A DNA stretch of 64,000 nt from Haladaptatus salinisoli. Lineage in GTDB: Archaea > Halobacteriota > Halobacteria > Halobacteriales > Haladaptataceae. Under the pieces are notes generated by a model. That model had not been told where the DNA came from and did no database searches. It was given only the letters and a program-made list of their open reading frames with translations. How positions within the stretch are numbered: position 1 is the first letter of the stretch; the number at the start of each line of letters is the position of its first letter. The DNA lies in the NCBI RefSeq assembly GCF_020614375.1, contig NZ_CP085329.1, positions 310,001-374,000 on the forward strand, read 5' to 3'. Made by a program: the position numbers and the translations under genes. Positions 8,447-17,540 of this stretch are shown one piece after another.

Positions 8447-11400
8447 ATGGGAGAGAGTACGTCGAGAGTCACACTCGCCGATACCCTGAGCGCGGTCGAG
8501 GAGGCGGCCGATGTCGGGACACCGTTCACAGCGAGCGAAGTCGCCGACGAGCTTGGCTGTGTCCGCAGGACGGCCTACGGGAAGCTCAAGGAACTCGCGG
8601 AAAGGGGGGATCTCCAGACCAAGAAAGTAGGGGCGCGCGGTCGAGTCTGGTGGCAAGCAAACTCCGAGCCGACGGCCGTCGGACGAAGTGACGTATCCGC
8701 GCTCAACCAAGTGCAACTCGACGAATTCATCGATTCGGTCACTGATTACGCTATCTTCGTTCTCGACGCCAACGGCCGTATCCGTTCGTGGAACGCCGGC
8801 GCAAGGCGCATCAAGGGTTACACGGAGGAGGAGATACTCGGCGAGCACTTCTCGACGTTCTACTCCGAGGAAGATCAGAAAGCCGGCATCCCTCAACGGA
8901 ATCTCGACAACGCCGCGAGGGAAGGACGAGTTGAAGACGAGGGAATCCGCATCAGGAAGGACGGTACCACGTTCTGGGCGAACGTAGTCATCACCGCCCT
9001 CCACAATGATGATGGCGACTTGCAGGGCTTCGTGAAGGTAACACGCGACATGACCCAGCGCCACATGTACGAAGAGCGCCTCATGAAGCAGAAAGAGCGT
9101 TTCGAGGCGCTCATTAGTGAAGTCAAGGACTACGCGATCTTCTTGCTTGGGCCAAGTGGGACGGTTCGATCCTGGAACCAAGGGGCCAAGCAGATCAAGG
9201 GTTATACGGAAGAGGAGATACTCGGCGAGCACTTCTCGACGTTCTACTCCGAGGAAGATCAGAAAGCCGGCATCCCTCAACGGAATCTCGACAACGCCGC
9301 GAGGGAAGGACGAGTTGAAGACGAGGGAATCCGCATCAGGAAGGACGGTACCACGTTCTGGGCGAACGTTGTCATCACCGCCCTCCACGACGACGATGGT
9401 GATATCCGCGGTTACGCCAAAATCACTCGGGACATGACCGAGCGTCACGAATACGAGGAACGCCTGCGCGAACAGCGTGACGAGCTAAACGAGTTAAACC
9501 AAATTAATACGGTCATTCGGGACATCGATCAGGCCCTCGTTACCGCTAGGACACAGGGCGAGGTCGGCCAGGCCGTTTGTGAGCGTCTGGCGGCTTCGGA
9601 TACATACTCGGCCGCGTGGATCGGAGAGTACAACGAAGATTACGAAGAAGTCACCCTAGGGGCACGGGCCGGCCTGAGCCAGGAGAATATTGAGGCCATC
9701 GAGACCACCGATGTAAACTTAGAAGACCCGACTGAGCGGGGGATAGGTGCGACCGCATTACGCACTCGGAGCATCCAGTCCGTTAGTCGGATCCGCGAGA
9801 ATAACCCGAGCGAGGCGTGGCATGAAGAAACACTCGCGGAGGGGTTCGAGTCGGCCATTATGATCCCGCTCGTCCACAACGATGTCGAGTACGGCATACT
9901 GACGGTGTACGGTGAAAATGAGTCCGCTTTCGACGAGCGAAAAATTGCGGTCTTGAGCGAGATGGGGGAGACGATCAGTCACACTATCGCAGCGATCAGA
10001 CGTAAGGAACGTGAACGCACGCTCACTGCCTTGCAAGAGTCCACCCGTGACCTGCTTCAAACCGAGTCCCCGGAGGAGATAGGCGACGTAATCGTCAACG
10101 CCATCACCGAGAATCTCGCGCTGGCCGACGCCTTGGTTTACCTCTTCGACACCTCGGAGAATCACCTCAAGCCAGTGAGCGCCTCGTTCCCGCTCAGTTC
10201 CTATAACAGCGAGCTAAAATCGCTCACTGTAGGGGATGACTCCCCAATTTGGAAAAGCTTCGTCGACGGTGAACCCCAAACTATCGAGGCATCTTCGATG
10301 TCGATCACGCTGTCGTCGAGGCTCGACGAAAGACAATTACTAGCGATACCGTTGGGGAACCGCGGGATACTCGTCATGGTCAATACCCGAGGAGAGACAC
10401 TCGACCAGCAAACGCGGAACCTCGCCGGACTTATCGGGACGACCGCTGAGGCGGCGTTCGACCGCATTGAAAGCCAGATGAACCTCCGCGAACGCGACGA
10501 GATCCTTCAGGAGCGCAACCAGCGCCTCCAACGGTTGAACCAGATCAACACGGTTATTCGCGAAGTGGATCAGGCGCTCATCCAGGCCACGACGCACAAG
10601 GAAGTTCAGCGCGTCGTCTGCGAGCGGTTAACCGATAGCGATCGATTCCGATTTGCCTGGATTGGGCGAACTGACGATGCCGACGGAAGGCTTATCCCGG
10701 AGGCGTGGAGTGGAGACGGCCACGGGTATCTCGACAGTGTGTTGCTTTCAGAGGGTGACAATCTGACCGACCCGGCGATTCGGACCACTCAAACGGGCGA
10801 GGTCACGGTCATCCCCAACATCGCCGACGATCTGCGAAGTGGTCGGTGGCGGAAGGAAGCGTTCATGCGGGAGTTCCAGTCGGTTATTAGCATACCACTC
10901 ACGCACGAGTCGGTGACACATGGCGTCCTTACAGTCTACGCCGAGCAGCCGGGGGTGTTCCAAGAAATGGAGCAAACCGTGTTTGCCGAGCTAGGAGGGA
11001 CGATTGCCAACACGTTGAATGCCGTGGATACGAGGCAGTCGCTAGTGAGCGACGAGTGGGTGGAATTGGAGTTCCGTCTTTATGACGAGTCGATGAGTTT
11101 CCTCTCGCGGCTCGCCAGGCAAGCCGAATGCGATATTTTCTTCGAGGGATCCGTTCCGTTGTCGGGAAATCAAGCTCGGTTGTTTTTCACAGTCGACGAC
11201 GCCAATCCAGACGACGTTCGCGGAGTGATCGACCGGGCGGTCACAGTTGAATCAAGTCGGTTGATCGCCAGTCAGGATGATGGACACCTATTCGAGGCTG
11301 TCGTCGGGGGTCCCACTATCCCATTGACGCTCTTAGAGCACGGAGCATCGCTTCGAACCCTCACCGTGTCCGAGGACGGAGTCCGAGTCGTCGTGGCTCT

Positions 11401-11713
11401 CCCATCGAACGCGGACATTCGAGGATTCATTGAACAATTCCAGACCGAATATGAAAGCACAGAGTTCCTGGCCCGACGTCGCCACGAACGCCCGGCGCAC
11501 ACACGGCAAGGGGTTCGAGCCAAACTCGAGGAGCAGCTCACCGAGCGGCAATTGGAGGTATTACAGACTGCGTACTTCAGCGGCTTTTTCGCCTCGCCAC
11601 GCCAGAGCACAGGAAGCGACATTGCGGAGGTTCTCGACGTCTCACAGCCGACCGTAACGGAACACCTTCGCACGGCGCAATCCAAGATTCTCGATCTCCT
11701 CTTAATCGATTAA
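8447..11713 (+). CDS. Sensor-regulator with wHTH, two PAS, three GAF and HTH_10 (Bat-like)
   Basis: With the ATG at 8447 the protein is 1088 aa; in-frame TTG codons at 8351 and 8420 would lengthen it without adding a recognisable domain. The order is an N-terminal winged helix (about 8-70), PAS1 (about 90-205), PAS2 (about 218-333), GAF1 (about 349-515), GAF2 (about 525-680), GAF3 (about 697-860), a Bat-type regulatory segment (from about 864) and the HTH_10 DNA-binding domain (about 1030-1085, LTERQLEVLQTAYFSG). This is a one-component redox, light or small-molecule sensor fused to a DNA-binding output, as in bacterio-opsin activator. It has no kinase or receiver domain. The two PAS domains are nearly identical over a 195-bp stretch, indicating recent duplication or gene conversion. 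The HalOD1 gene downstream may belong to the same signalling set. Confidence 0.88.
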   Translation: MGESTSRVTLADTLSAVEEAADVGTPFTASEVADELGCVRRTAYGKLKELAERGDLQTKKVGARGRVWWQANSEPTAVGRSDVSALNQVQLDEFIDSVTDYAIFVLDANGRIRSWNAGARRIKGYTEEEILGEHFSTFYSEEDQKAGIPQRNLDNAAREGRVEDEGIRIRKDGTTFWANVVITALHNDDGDLQGFVKVTRDMTQRHMYEERLMKQKERFEALISEVKDYAIFLLGPSGTVRSWNQGAKQIKGYTEEEILGEHFSTFYSEEDQKAGIPQRNLDNAAREGRVEDEGIRIRKDGTTFWANVVITALHDDDGDIRGYAKITRDMTERHEYEERLREQRDELNELNQINTVIRDIDQALVTARTQGEVGQAVCERLAASDTYSAAWIGEYNEDYEEVTLGARAGLSQENIEAIETTDVNLEDPTERGIGATALRTRSIQSVSRIRENNPSEAWHEETLAEGFESAIMIPLVHNDVEYGILTVYGENESAFDERKIAVLSEMGETISHTIAAIRRKERERTLTALQESTRDLLQTESPEEIGDVIVNAITENLALADALVYLFDTSENHLKPVSASFPLSSYNSELKSLTVGDDSPIWKSFVDGEPQTIEASSMSITLSSRLDERQLLAIPLGNRGILVMVNTRGETLDQQTRNLAGLIGTTAEAAFDRIESQMNLRERDEILQERNQRLQRLNQINTVIREVDQALIQATTHKEVQRVVCERLTDSDRFRFAWIGRTDDADGRLIPEAWSGDGHGYLDSVLLSEGDNLTDPAIRTTQTGEVTVIPNIADDLRSGRWRKEAFMREFQSVISIPLTHESVTHGVLTVYAEQPGVFQEMEQTVFAELGGTIANTLNAVDTRQSLVSDEWVELEFRLYDESMSFLSRLARQAECDIFFEGSVPLSGNQARLFFTVDDANPDDVRGVIDRAVTVESSRLIASQDDGHLFEAVVGGPTIPLTLLEHGASLRTLTVSEDGVRVVVALPSNADIRGFIEQFQTEYESTEFLARRRHERPAHTRQGVRAKLEEQLTERQLEVLQTAYFSGFFASPRQSTGSDIAEVLDVSQPTVTEHLRTAQSKILDLLLID
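8810..9004. repeat. Copy 1 of a near-identical PAS-coding repeat
   Basis: This 195-bp segment of PAS1 matches 9194-9388 with only three mismatches by eye. The spacing is exactly 384 bp, so the reading frame and the PAS period of 128 residues are kept. The flanking parts of the two PAS domains are clearly diverged. Confidence 0.9.
9194..9388. repeat. Copy 2 of a near-identical PAS-coding repeat
   Basis: This is the partner of 8810-9004, inside PAS2. Synonymous positions are also conserved, which points to recent gene conversion or unequal crossing-over rather than to selection on the protein alone. Confidence 0.9.
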
Positions 11714-11895
11714 TCGGCGAAAACGGAATCCGGTAAAATTTCGCTGAACCACCGTTCTTTCGTCGGTATCACGCACTAGCGGATCGCGGAGAGGACGACT
11801 CGATAGGGAAGGCCGATAAAGATAACCAGGATCTCGACGGTGGCTTATTTAATTAGCCGTTCTTTCCTTAGCTTCACGTTCCCTTCGATAGTTCG

Positions 11896-12231
11896 ATGGC
11901 AAGTGGAGATGTGGACGACCATTCAATGGCAAGTCTAGGTGTTGACGAACGTTCGATGGACGAGACGGTGATGAGTGAGAGAGTAATAACGGCGGTCGCT
12001 GCCACAAAAGACACGAACCCGATAGACCTCGATCCACTCTACGAAGTGATTGAGCCGGATGCGCTCAATGATCTATACAAGCGAGATGAACTCGGGCGAG
12101 CAATATCGCCGGAGCGCGTAGAATTCACATACTGCGGATGCAGGGTGGTCATCGAGGGGGAAAATCCAGTCACAGTCTCGGCGACAGCATTAGAAGAATT
12201 GGAACACTCTCCAAATGATCATGGACGATAG
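11896..12231 (+). CDS. HalOD1 output-domain protein
   Basis: The 111-aa protein matches the haloarchaeal HalOD1 domain: residues 28-105 read SERVITAVAATKD, then DLDPLYEVIEPDALNDLY, then VEFTYCGCRVVIEGENPVTV. HalOD1 occurs alone or fused to receiver and PAS domains and is thought to act as a signalling output domain; its mechanism is not established. The N terminus contains two similar ten-residue units (MASGDVDDHS and MASLGVDERS) that look like a tandem duplication. Translation could instead start at the ATG at 11971, just before the domain. It follows the Bat-like sensor gene on the same strand with a 182-bp gap. Confidence 0.75.
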   Translation: MASGDVDDHSMASLGVDERSMDETVMSERVITAVAATKDTNPIDLDPLYEVIEPDALNDLYKRDELGRAISPERVEFTYCGCRVVIEGENPVTVSATALEELEHSPNDHGR

Positions 12232-12336
12232 AACTGACGAACCGCTAGTCTCACGCTCGCACGAATTGCGGGGCGTCGACTGCCCTTCCGAGACGAACGA
12301 TTTCTGTTATTTCAAATAGGAGTAATTGCTGTAAAA

Positions 12337-12525
12337 ATGCCGGAAGACTACACGATTCGATGTACGAAATGTGATTGGAGAGCAAGTACAAGGAAGAAAG
12401 TGTCAAAGTACGAGGTGACTGTACAAGCAATCGGACATTACATCGAAACAAATCATTCGGTGCAAGCGACGCACGCTCAAGAGCCGAAATCGATCGATAT
12501 TTGGAATCAAATCAGTATCTGGTGA
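12337..12525 (+). CDS. Small Cys/His protein, possible zinc finger
   Basis: The 62-aa product starts with IRCTKCDWRA, a CxxC knuckle, and has His33 and His40 (GHYIETNH) about 20 residues later. The spacing would suit a single CxxC-H-x6-H zinc site. Haloarchaea encode many proteins of this size and type. The function is unknown. It follows the HalOD1 gene by about 100 bp on the same strand. The +2-shifted frame ends in a second CxxC (YCPECRND, stop at 12582-12584), which may be chance or part of an overlapping frame. Confidence 0.5.
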   Translation: MPEDYTIRCTKCDWRASTRKKVSKYEVTVQAIGHYIETNHSVQATHAQEPKSIDIWNQISIW

Positions 12526-12765
12526 CCCCTCCAGTACTGATGACACTTGGGCACGGTTACTGCCCAGAGTGTCGTAACGACTGAGAAAGGCTGTAAGATC
12601 GCCTGAAGAATGGCTTAAGGAAAACCCGATGAGCGTGCTAACGTCTCGGCAGACGTATTAGGTGAACATCACGATGCACGCACCGAATCTAAGTGCGGTC
12701 GACCAATTGGAAGTGATTTACGCATCTTTTGTAACTCATGCAAATCATAGTCCTTGATGAGGACT

Positions 12766-13338
12766 TTATGATTGCCGAGCGGAATCAAGACTGTACGCGC
12801 CTGGGTGATCAGGATCTTTCCAACCCTCTTTGCCGCTCCAGGATTCGACGTCAAGACGATAGACGGCCGTTCGATCGATGGACTCCTGAGCGATTCGCTC
12901 ATAATCCTCGCCTTCGGTCAGTTGCGGTGCGAATTTCTCCATGAACTGCTCAAGAACCTCCCGTTTTTCCTCTCTGTCAGCGAGCAAATCAATGGTTCCG
13001 TAGGCGACCACGCTTGAGTATTCGACGGTGAAGTTTACCGGTTCGTCAGCCGGAATATACCGCCCTCTCTCACTCGTTGTGAAGGAAGCGCGCGGCTGGT
13101 CGTCGCTCTCAACGAGATCGTGGGCACGTCCCGCCTGTGCCCCGTGGAGGTAAATCACACCCTCATCTTGATTATAGACGAAGAGCTGTGTCACAAGATG
13201 AGGGATGTCGCCATCTATGAGACCGAGCACACCCGTTTCTTGGTCGGCGAGAAATTCAGGTATCCATGTCGGATCGTCGATCGCCTTTCCTTGATAACGG
13301 ATAGCATCGGTGACGTTTCTGGGCGTATTTTCGGTCAT
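12766..13338 (-). CDS. Pyridoxamine 5'-phosphate oxidase-like flavin-binding protein
   Basis: The 190-aa protein has the split-barrel fold seen in FMN- or F420-binding proteins of the PPOX/NimA group. Recognisable segments are GVLGLIDGDIPHLVTQLFVYNQDEGVIYLHGA, a cofactor-binding region near residues 40-72, and a later VEYSSVVAYGTIDLLAD strand pair. It probably reduces or binds a small molecule with a flavin. NimA-like members reduce nitroimidazoles, but no such role can be assigned here. An inverted repeat overlapping the probable promoter suggests regulated expression. Confidence 0.8.
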   Translation of the reverse strand: MTENTPRNVTDAIRYQGKAIDDPTWIPEFLADQETGVLGLIDGDIPHLVTQLFVYNQDEGVIYLHGAQAGRAHDLVESDDQPRASFTTSERGRYIPADEPVNFTVEYSSVVAYGTIDLLADREEKREVLEQFMEKFAPQLTEGEDYERIAQESIDRTAVYRLDVESWSGKEGWKDPDHPGAYSLDSARQS

Positions 13339-13341
13339 CTC

Positions 13342-13364
13342 TACCGTAGCAGATAGGTACGGTA
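13342..13364. promoter_or_regulatory. Inverted repeat at the promoter of the PPOX-like gene
   Basis: TACCGTA and TACGGTA form perfect 7-bp arms separated by 9 bp, starting 4 nt upstream of the start codon at 13338. On the minus strand the right arm overlaps a TATA-like CTATTTTTA about 26 nt upstream of the ATG. A repressor bound here would block transcription, which is inference. Confidence 0.45.
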
Positions 13365-13813
13365 AAAATAGTTTTGAAAGTTATCCTATATGATCGCACG
13401 CCCCACTTAGGAGTCCTTTGAGAAAGGGTTCGACCGAAGAATTACGGCCGAGGAGATCTTCTGCAGACCGCTCGCAAGCAAGTAAGGCGAAGATGAAGAG
13501 TCGGGAAAATCGATTGGTACCTTAACTCGATTCTCCAATTATTGGCCTATACATCGAGTAGATCACCAAACTCGTGGAGATAGAGGGCATCGAAGGGAAA
13601 GAGAACGCCAACGACGTAACCGTCAAGCTCTCGGACGTCATTCGACGTATGCGCGACTGATTCCATTCAGCGAGGCGGTACACTCGATCAGATCTATCAC
13701 GTCTTCAATCCCATGTGTGGTTTCGGTGCTTGTCAGATGGATGTACGGCGACGACCACATACTGGAACGCTGCGAAAAATCAAGACCAACCGAATCGAAC
13801 AACCACACGCGCC
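13365..13813. other. Intergenic region, possible gene remnant
   Basis: No intact gene is recognised in this stretch. On the plus strand 13562-13660 reads as a 32-codon open tail (ITKLVEIEGIEGKENANDV, then ending VIRRMRD) preceded by an in-frame TAG. It may be the decayed end of a lost gene, but I cannot name the family. Confidence 0.35.
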
Positions 13814-14194
13814 ATGCCCGGAATCACGATCGAAGAGAGCTGTGGGAATTCGCCCAGAACGCAGTTCCTCTCGGACTTTTACGTTGCGTTCGCAGAGCGC
13901 GACGAGGAGGCGATTCTTTCGATGCTCACCGACGACGTTCGGTTGGCGATCATCGGTGAGGAAACGCTCGACGGAAGACAGAGCGTCGTGGACTCGATGG
14001 ATCTCTTCCTCGACGGTGTCTCTACGATAACGGTCGACAACATCATCACCCACGGTGATATGGCAGCTGCGACCGGTGTCATAACCGCCGAGAGTGGAGA
14101 AACCCACGCATTTTGCGAAGTGTTCAAATTCGAGGGACACGCGAAGGACGCAAAAATCGAGACGATCGACTCGTACGTAATCGAGACGATCTAA
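13814..14194 (+). CDS. SnoaL-like/NTF2-fold protein
   Basis: The 126-aa product has the small alpha-plus-beta cone layout of the SnoaL/NTF2 superfamily: a first helix (FLSDFYVAFAERDEEAILSML), then VRLAIIGEETLDGRQSVVDSM, then beta strands including MAAATGVITAESGETHAFCEVFKF. Members include ketosteroid-isomerase-like enzymes and binding proteins, so no reaction is assigned. The ATG at 13814 is chosen because the homologous region starts just after it; a longer upstream frame has no conserved features. Confidence 0.7.
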   Translation: MPGITIEESCGNSPRTQFLSDFYVAFAERDEEAILSMLTDDVRLAIIGEETLDGRQSVVDSMDLFLDGVSTITVDNIITHGDMAAATGVITAESGETHAFCEVFKFEGHAKDAKIETIDSYVIETI

Positions 14195-14414
14195 CTGAAT
14201 CGGAAATCGCCCTGTAACGGTCTTTAGTCTACCTCGCACATCCCCGACTATGAACCGCTTTCACGCAAACTGAAGACCCGGACTGCGGAGAGGTGTCGGC
14301 CATCGGTCACCTTTGTCACGTCGTCGATCGAGACGACGTATTCCCGATAATCGTCAGTCACCCGACCAGAAACCGAGGAGTGCACTTACTTGTCGGCGTG
14401 TTGAACGAGTCGAC

Positions 14415-15053
14415 ATGGCCGCCCAGGTGTTGGAGGGTGAGGGCACCGATCGATTAGAGGCGATCAGCGACGGCGTATTTGCGATTGTTCTCACGCTGCT
14501 GGTTCTTCAGTTCGAAATTCCCGACGTCCCTTCAGAGCAAGCGGAGACGAATTTGCTTCCCCGCCTGCTCGCGCTCCAACCGCTGCTGTTCAGCTATCTT
14601 CTGAGTTTCTTCGCCGTCGGTCTGTATTGGGTCGTCCACCAGAACCTCTTCCAGACCATCGAACGCCACGACCGTATTCTGCTTTATCTGAACCTCCTCT
14701 TTCTGCTCACTATCTCATTCCTCCCGTTTCCGACCGAATTGATCGGCACGTACTCGACCCGACTTGCGTGGGCCCTCTACGCGACGAACTTTGCATTCGT
14801 CGGAGTGACCATGACGGCGACGTGGTGGTATGCCGCCTGGCGCGGGTTCACGACCGACGAGATCAGCGCACGTCATGCTAAACTGATCTCGATTCGAGGT
14901 CTCACCGTTCCCGCGGTCTTCCTCCTGTCAATCGGTGTGAGCTTGGTCAGCCTTCAGTGGGCGTACTGGACCCCAGTGCTGATCGGTCCGTTACAGGCCC
15001 TGTGGGTGCGGGCGTATCGCGCCATGGAGGCGGACTTGGAGCGAGAGACATGA
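14415..15053 (+). CDS. TMEM175-like (DUF1211) membrane protein, putative K+ channel
   Basis: The 212-aa protein has about six transmembrane helices and starts with the family hallmark near its N terminus (RLEAISDGVFAIVLTLLVL, about residues 12-30), close to the RxxxFSDGVFAI signature of TMEM175. Prokaryotic members have one such unit per chain and form potassium-selective channels; residues of the pore-lining first helix are conserved here. The ATG at 14415 is used because the signature follows it directly. It stands alone, and potassium transport would fit a salt-in halophile. Confidence 0.85.
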   Translation: MAAQVLEGEGTDRLEAISDGVFAIVLTLLVLQFEIPDVPSEQAETNLLPRLLALQPLLFSYLLSFFAVGLYWVVHQNLFQTIERHDRILLYLNLLFLLTISFLPFPTELIGTYSTRLAWALYATNFAFVGVTMTATWWYAAWRGFTTDEISARHAKLISIRGLTVPAVFLLSIGVSLVSLQWAYWTPVLIGPLQALWVRAYRAMEADLERET

Positions 15054-15268
15054 GCACGAGACGGAGAATCCGACAGTGCCCTCGGTGATTTTTACTGCGG
15101 TTCCGGGATTCCACCCCTAACAGGTGCGAAGACAAGTAGTATACAGCGATGCCAGTGGAGCATTTTGACAGCTTGGTCAAAATCGACTTTTTACCTGCTA
15201 TCGGTTTTCTAATTGGAGTTTGCTAGCATCGAAACACGGCAACGCCGAGCATTCATCCGATTCCCACC

Positions 15269-15487
15269 ATGCCCACCTCTATGATCGCGCGAGGTAGTAC
15301 GGTACAGACCCCCCAGAACACCCCGAGCGGATCGTATCCTGGCGAACATCGCTGTCGCAATTGCGGAGCATTCGTTACGCGAGACTTCGTGCGTGTGTTC
15401 GGCACCAACGACGACAAGGTATTCGGGTGCTTCGAGTGCATGCACGCGACCGACGTGAAGCGGGGCGGGGCGCTCCACCCCAAATGA
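15269..15487 (+). CDS. Small zinc-finger protein, DUF7563-like
   Basis: The 72-aa product has two Cys pairs, CRNC at about 29-32 and CFEC at about 54-57, around the conserved core GAFVTRDFVRVFGTNDDKVFGC. This pattern is typical of a family of short haloarchaeal zinc-binding proteins with unknown function. The ATG at 15281 is an alternative start that removes four residues and leaves the core intact. No operon partner is seen. Confidence 0.7.
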   Translation: MPTSMIARGSTVQTPQNTPSGSYPGEHRCRNCGAFVTRDFVRVFGTNDDKVFGCFECMHATDVKRGGALHPK

Positions 15488-16003
15488 TACGTTTCGTTGT
15501 CCGGACCGCCACACCGGACGAAGCCCCCGGTATCTGCGATGTGGGTCGTCGTTCGTCATCGGAGTGAGCAGGGATGGCTGGGTTCGAGAGCTTGTAAGAT
15601 GACCCCTGCTTCGAGTGGTGAGACTCAGTTCACGAGCCGTGATTCGGTGATTGACGGAATCATCCACGTGCTGATGGACCTACTCCGGGGCGGTTGCGAG
15701 CTCGTCGATACCATGCCGGTCGATGTGGACGTTGATATCCTCGTTTTTCGCCCGCTGCGCCGCAGCATCCACGAGTCCGCCGGTGATGGTTCGCGTCTCG
15801 CCGCCTGTCGCTAGGGTGAGCGAGGGCGGTTTAGAATCGAATTAGTAGCGGCGGTCGTTTTCTTGCTCCGACAGTAGTCCTGCAGCCTCGAGGATACTGC
15901 CGTGCACGAACACGTTCGTGGCGCACCGTTAAACCGAAGTCTCCCAGCCGTGTTTTCATCTAGTAGTACGATAGGCCCGTGGAAAAATAGCGATGCTTCT
16001 CGC
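15488..16003. other. Intergenic region with probable gene debris
   Basis: No intact gene is recognised. On the minus strand two open tails end at stop codons: 15680-15826 (its last part reads AKNEDINVHIDRHGIDELAT) and 15842-15918 (GSILEAAGLLSEQENDRRY). Both look like C-terminal ends of real haloarchaeal proteins without their N-terminal parts. I cannot name the families. They suggest deletion of neighbouring genes. Confidence 0.4.
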
Positions 16004-16432
16004 TTAGCTCTCCAATGTCGCGTCTAGTGTGATTTCCGGCCCGGCCAACGCCTTCGAAACCGGACAGTTTTCCTTGGCACGCTGGGTGAGGTCGTCGAAA
16101 GTGTCCTGTTCGATGTCTGGAATCGCAGCCTCCAGCGTCAAGTCGATACGCGGAATCTCGAATCCCCCGCCATCGGCTTTTTCGAGGTGGACATCTGCCG
16201 ATGTGGAGAGCCGATCGGGCGTGTATCCCTCGTCTTCGAGGAACGCCGTTAGTTGCATCGAGAAACAGCCGGAGTGGGCTGCACCGATGAGCTCTTCGGG
16301 ATTCGTCCCAGGCTCGTCTTCGAACCGGGTCGGAAACTTGAAAGTGCCTTCGATTTGTCCGCTTTCGGTCTCGAAGTCACCGCTCCCGTCCTTTCCGCCT
16401 TGCCAAATCGTTTCAGCTTGTCTCGTGGTCAT
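16004..16432 (-). CDS. OsmC-family peroxide-detoxifying protein
   Basis: The 142-aa product carries the two redox cysteines of OsmC: one in AHSGCFSMQL (about residue 55) and one in AKENCPVSKAL (about 122). It also has the N-terminal WQGGKDGSGDFETES strand typical of OsmC rather than Ohr. OsmC enzymes are cytoplasmic thiol peroxidases that reduce organic hydroperoxides. The ATG at 16432 begins the conserved part; an upstream in-frame start would add 24 unrelated residues. It is monocistronic. Confidence 0.87.
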   Translation of the reverse strand: MTTRQAETIWQGGKDGSGDFETESGQIEGTFKFPTRFEDEPGTNPEELIGAAHSGCFSMQLTAFLEDEGYTPDRLSTSADVHLEKADGGGFEIPRIDLTLEAAIPDIEQDTFDDLTQRAKENCPVSKALAGPEITLDATLES

Positions 16433-16782
16433 CGCCACGCTAGGGTATGGGTGGCGAACGTATGGAAATACCGGCCACGACCAGCGGCTAGTCCCGCAGC
16501 ACATTTCACTTTGTTATTCCATCGGCTCTGTCGACAAGCCATCACCGAGAAGGGGCGAGGGGTTAGTTCGGCAGCGTTTTGCGACCCGTTTTCGCGCACT
16601 CGTAGGATGGGAAGCCGTTGAGACCGTCACGGTCGTACTCGGCCGGTTCAGCTTCCTCCTCGCTCTATTGTCCTCCGAGGGGAACGCGCGTCCCGTCGGT
16701 CGCGTTCTCGACGGCAGCCATGTGATTACAGAAGGTGTTGCAGAGAACGTAGTACGGTGAGAAATCGAGTAAACGGGAAATA
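16433..16782. other. Intergenic region with a possible broken small gene
   Basis: No intact gene is recognised. On the minus strand a readable frame (CNTFCNHMAAVENATDG, then an in-frame TAG, then YDRDGLNGFPSYECAKTG) covers about 16570-16760. The Cys-rich, gene-like composition on both sides of one stop suggests a small decayed gene of unknown family. Confidence 0.3.
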
Positions 16783-17013
16783 TTATCTCGATCCAAATTC
16801 TTTGGCTACTGCCTCAGCGTGCTCTGAGATTTCCGTCGAGAGCTGTTCATTAACCATCCCCTTGTCATAATCTTCCACGTGTCTACAGACGACATTTCGG
16901 AGACCAACACGCCCACCAGCCGTTCGCGGATCCGCACTCGTCTCATACTGGGCTACTTCCTTTCCCTCATAGATAACCGTATAACGGCATGGCTTCGAGG
17001 CCCCCGTTGTCAT
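16783..17013 (-). CDS. Hypothetical small protein downstream of MOSC gene
   Basis: The 76-aa product begins MTTGASKPCRYTVIYEGKEV and contains Cys9 and Cys43, followed by a helical, charged C terminus. I do not recognise the family. The ATG at 17013 is preferred; an in-frame GTG at 17061 would overlap the end of the MOSC gene by a few bases, which also suggests that the two are co-transcribed. A role linked to the MOSC protein is possible but unsupported. Confidence 0.5.
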   Translation of the reverse strand: MTTGASKPCRYTVIYEGKEVAQYETSADPRTAGGRVGLRNVVCRHVEDYDKGMVNEQLSTEISEHAEAVAKEFGSR

Positions 17014-17054
17014 TTTGACTGACAAGGATTCATCCAAATCAATAACTACCACTG

Positions 17055-17540
17055 TTACCACCGCACCTCATCGCCGACACCAAACTGTCCGGATTCAATA
17101 ACGGACGCGTTGAGCCCGCCACGATGAACAAGGGCTTCAGAAAGTCCCTTTTCGCCGACGAGTGACTGCATGTAACCACATGGTTCACAGAGCTGGATAC
17201 CTTCACAGAGGACTTCGCCGACGGTGAATGTTTGGCCCACAAGGTGATTGAGTGGTACATTTCGTGTTGTTACGTTTCGACGATGCGCACCCGACGGGAT
17301 TTCGATACTTGTCTCCCGTTCGACCGCTGCCAGTGCCTCGGCTTCAATGAAAGTAACGTCACTCGCCTCCTTCACTTCTCGATTCGGATCCTCGTCAAGG
17401 AAGTTCCAGAGGCCGCGTTCCTCGAAGTACCGGTCACCACGGAGTCCTCGTCCCGCGACTGCTTCCACGTCCTTACGCGCTTGCATCGGATCTCCGCTGT
17501 CGGGAGCAACGTGAATCTCCTCGACTCGGGCGAGTTCCAT
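17055..17540 (-). CDS. MOSC-domain protein
   Basis: The 161-aa protein matches the stand-alone MOSC domain: N-terminal MELARVEEIHVAP, then GRGLRGDRYFE, and the conserved cysteine region LCEPCGYMQSL near residue 125. MOSC domains handle sulfur carriers or molybdenum cofactor, as in the C terminus of molybdenum cofactor sulfurase and in YiiM. The ATG at 17540 fits the domain start; the longer in-frame extension has no conserved features. It is divergent from a membrane-anchored winged-helix gene. Confidence 0.82.
   Translation of the reverse strand: MELARVEEIHVAPDSGDPMQARKDVEAVAGRGLRGDRYFEERGLWNFLDEDPNREVKEASDVTFIEAEALAAVERETSIEIPSGAHRRNVTTRNVPLNHLVGQTFTVGEVLCEGIQLCEPCGYMQSLVGEKGLSEALVHRGGLNASVIESGQFGVGDEVRW

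Noticed and set aside
8405..9448. A 347-codon minus-strand frame opposite the PAS domains
   Set aside because: The frame contains the PAS duplication in reverse and no protein motif. The plus-strand PAS domains explain it.
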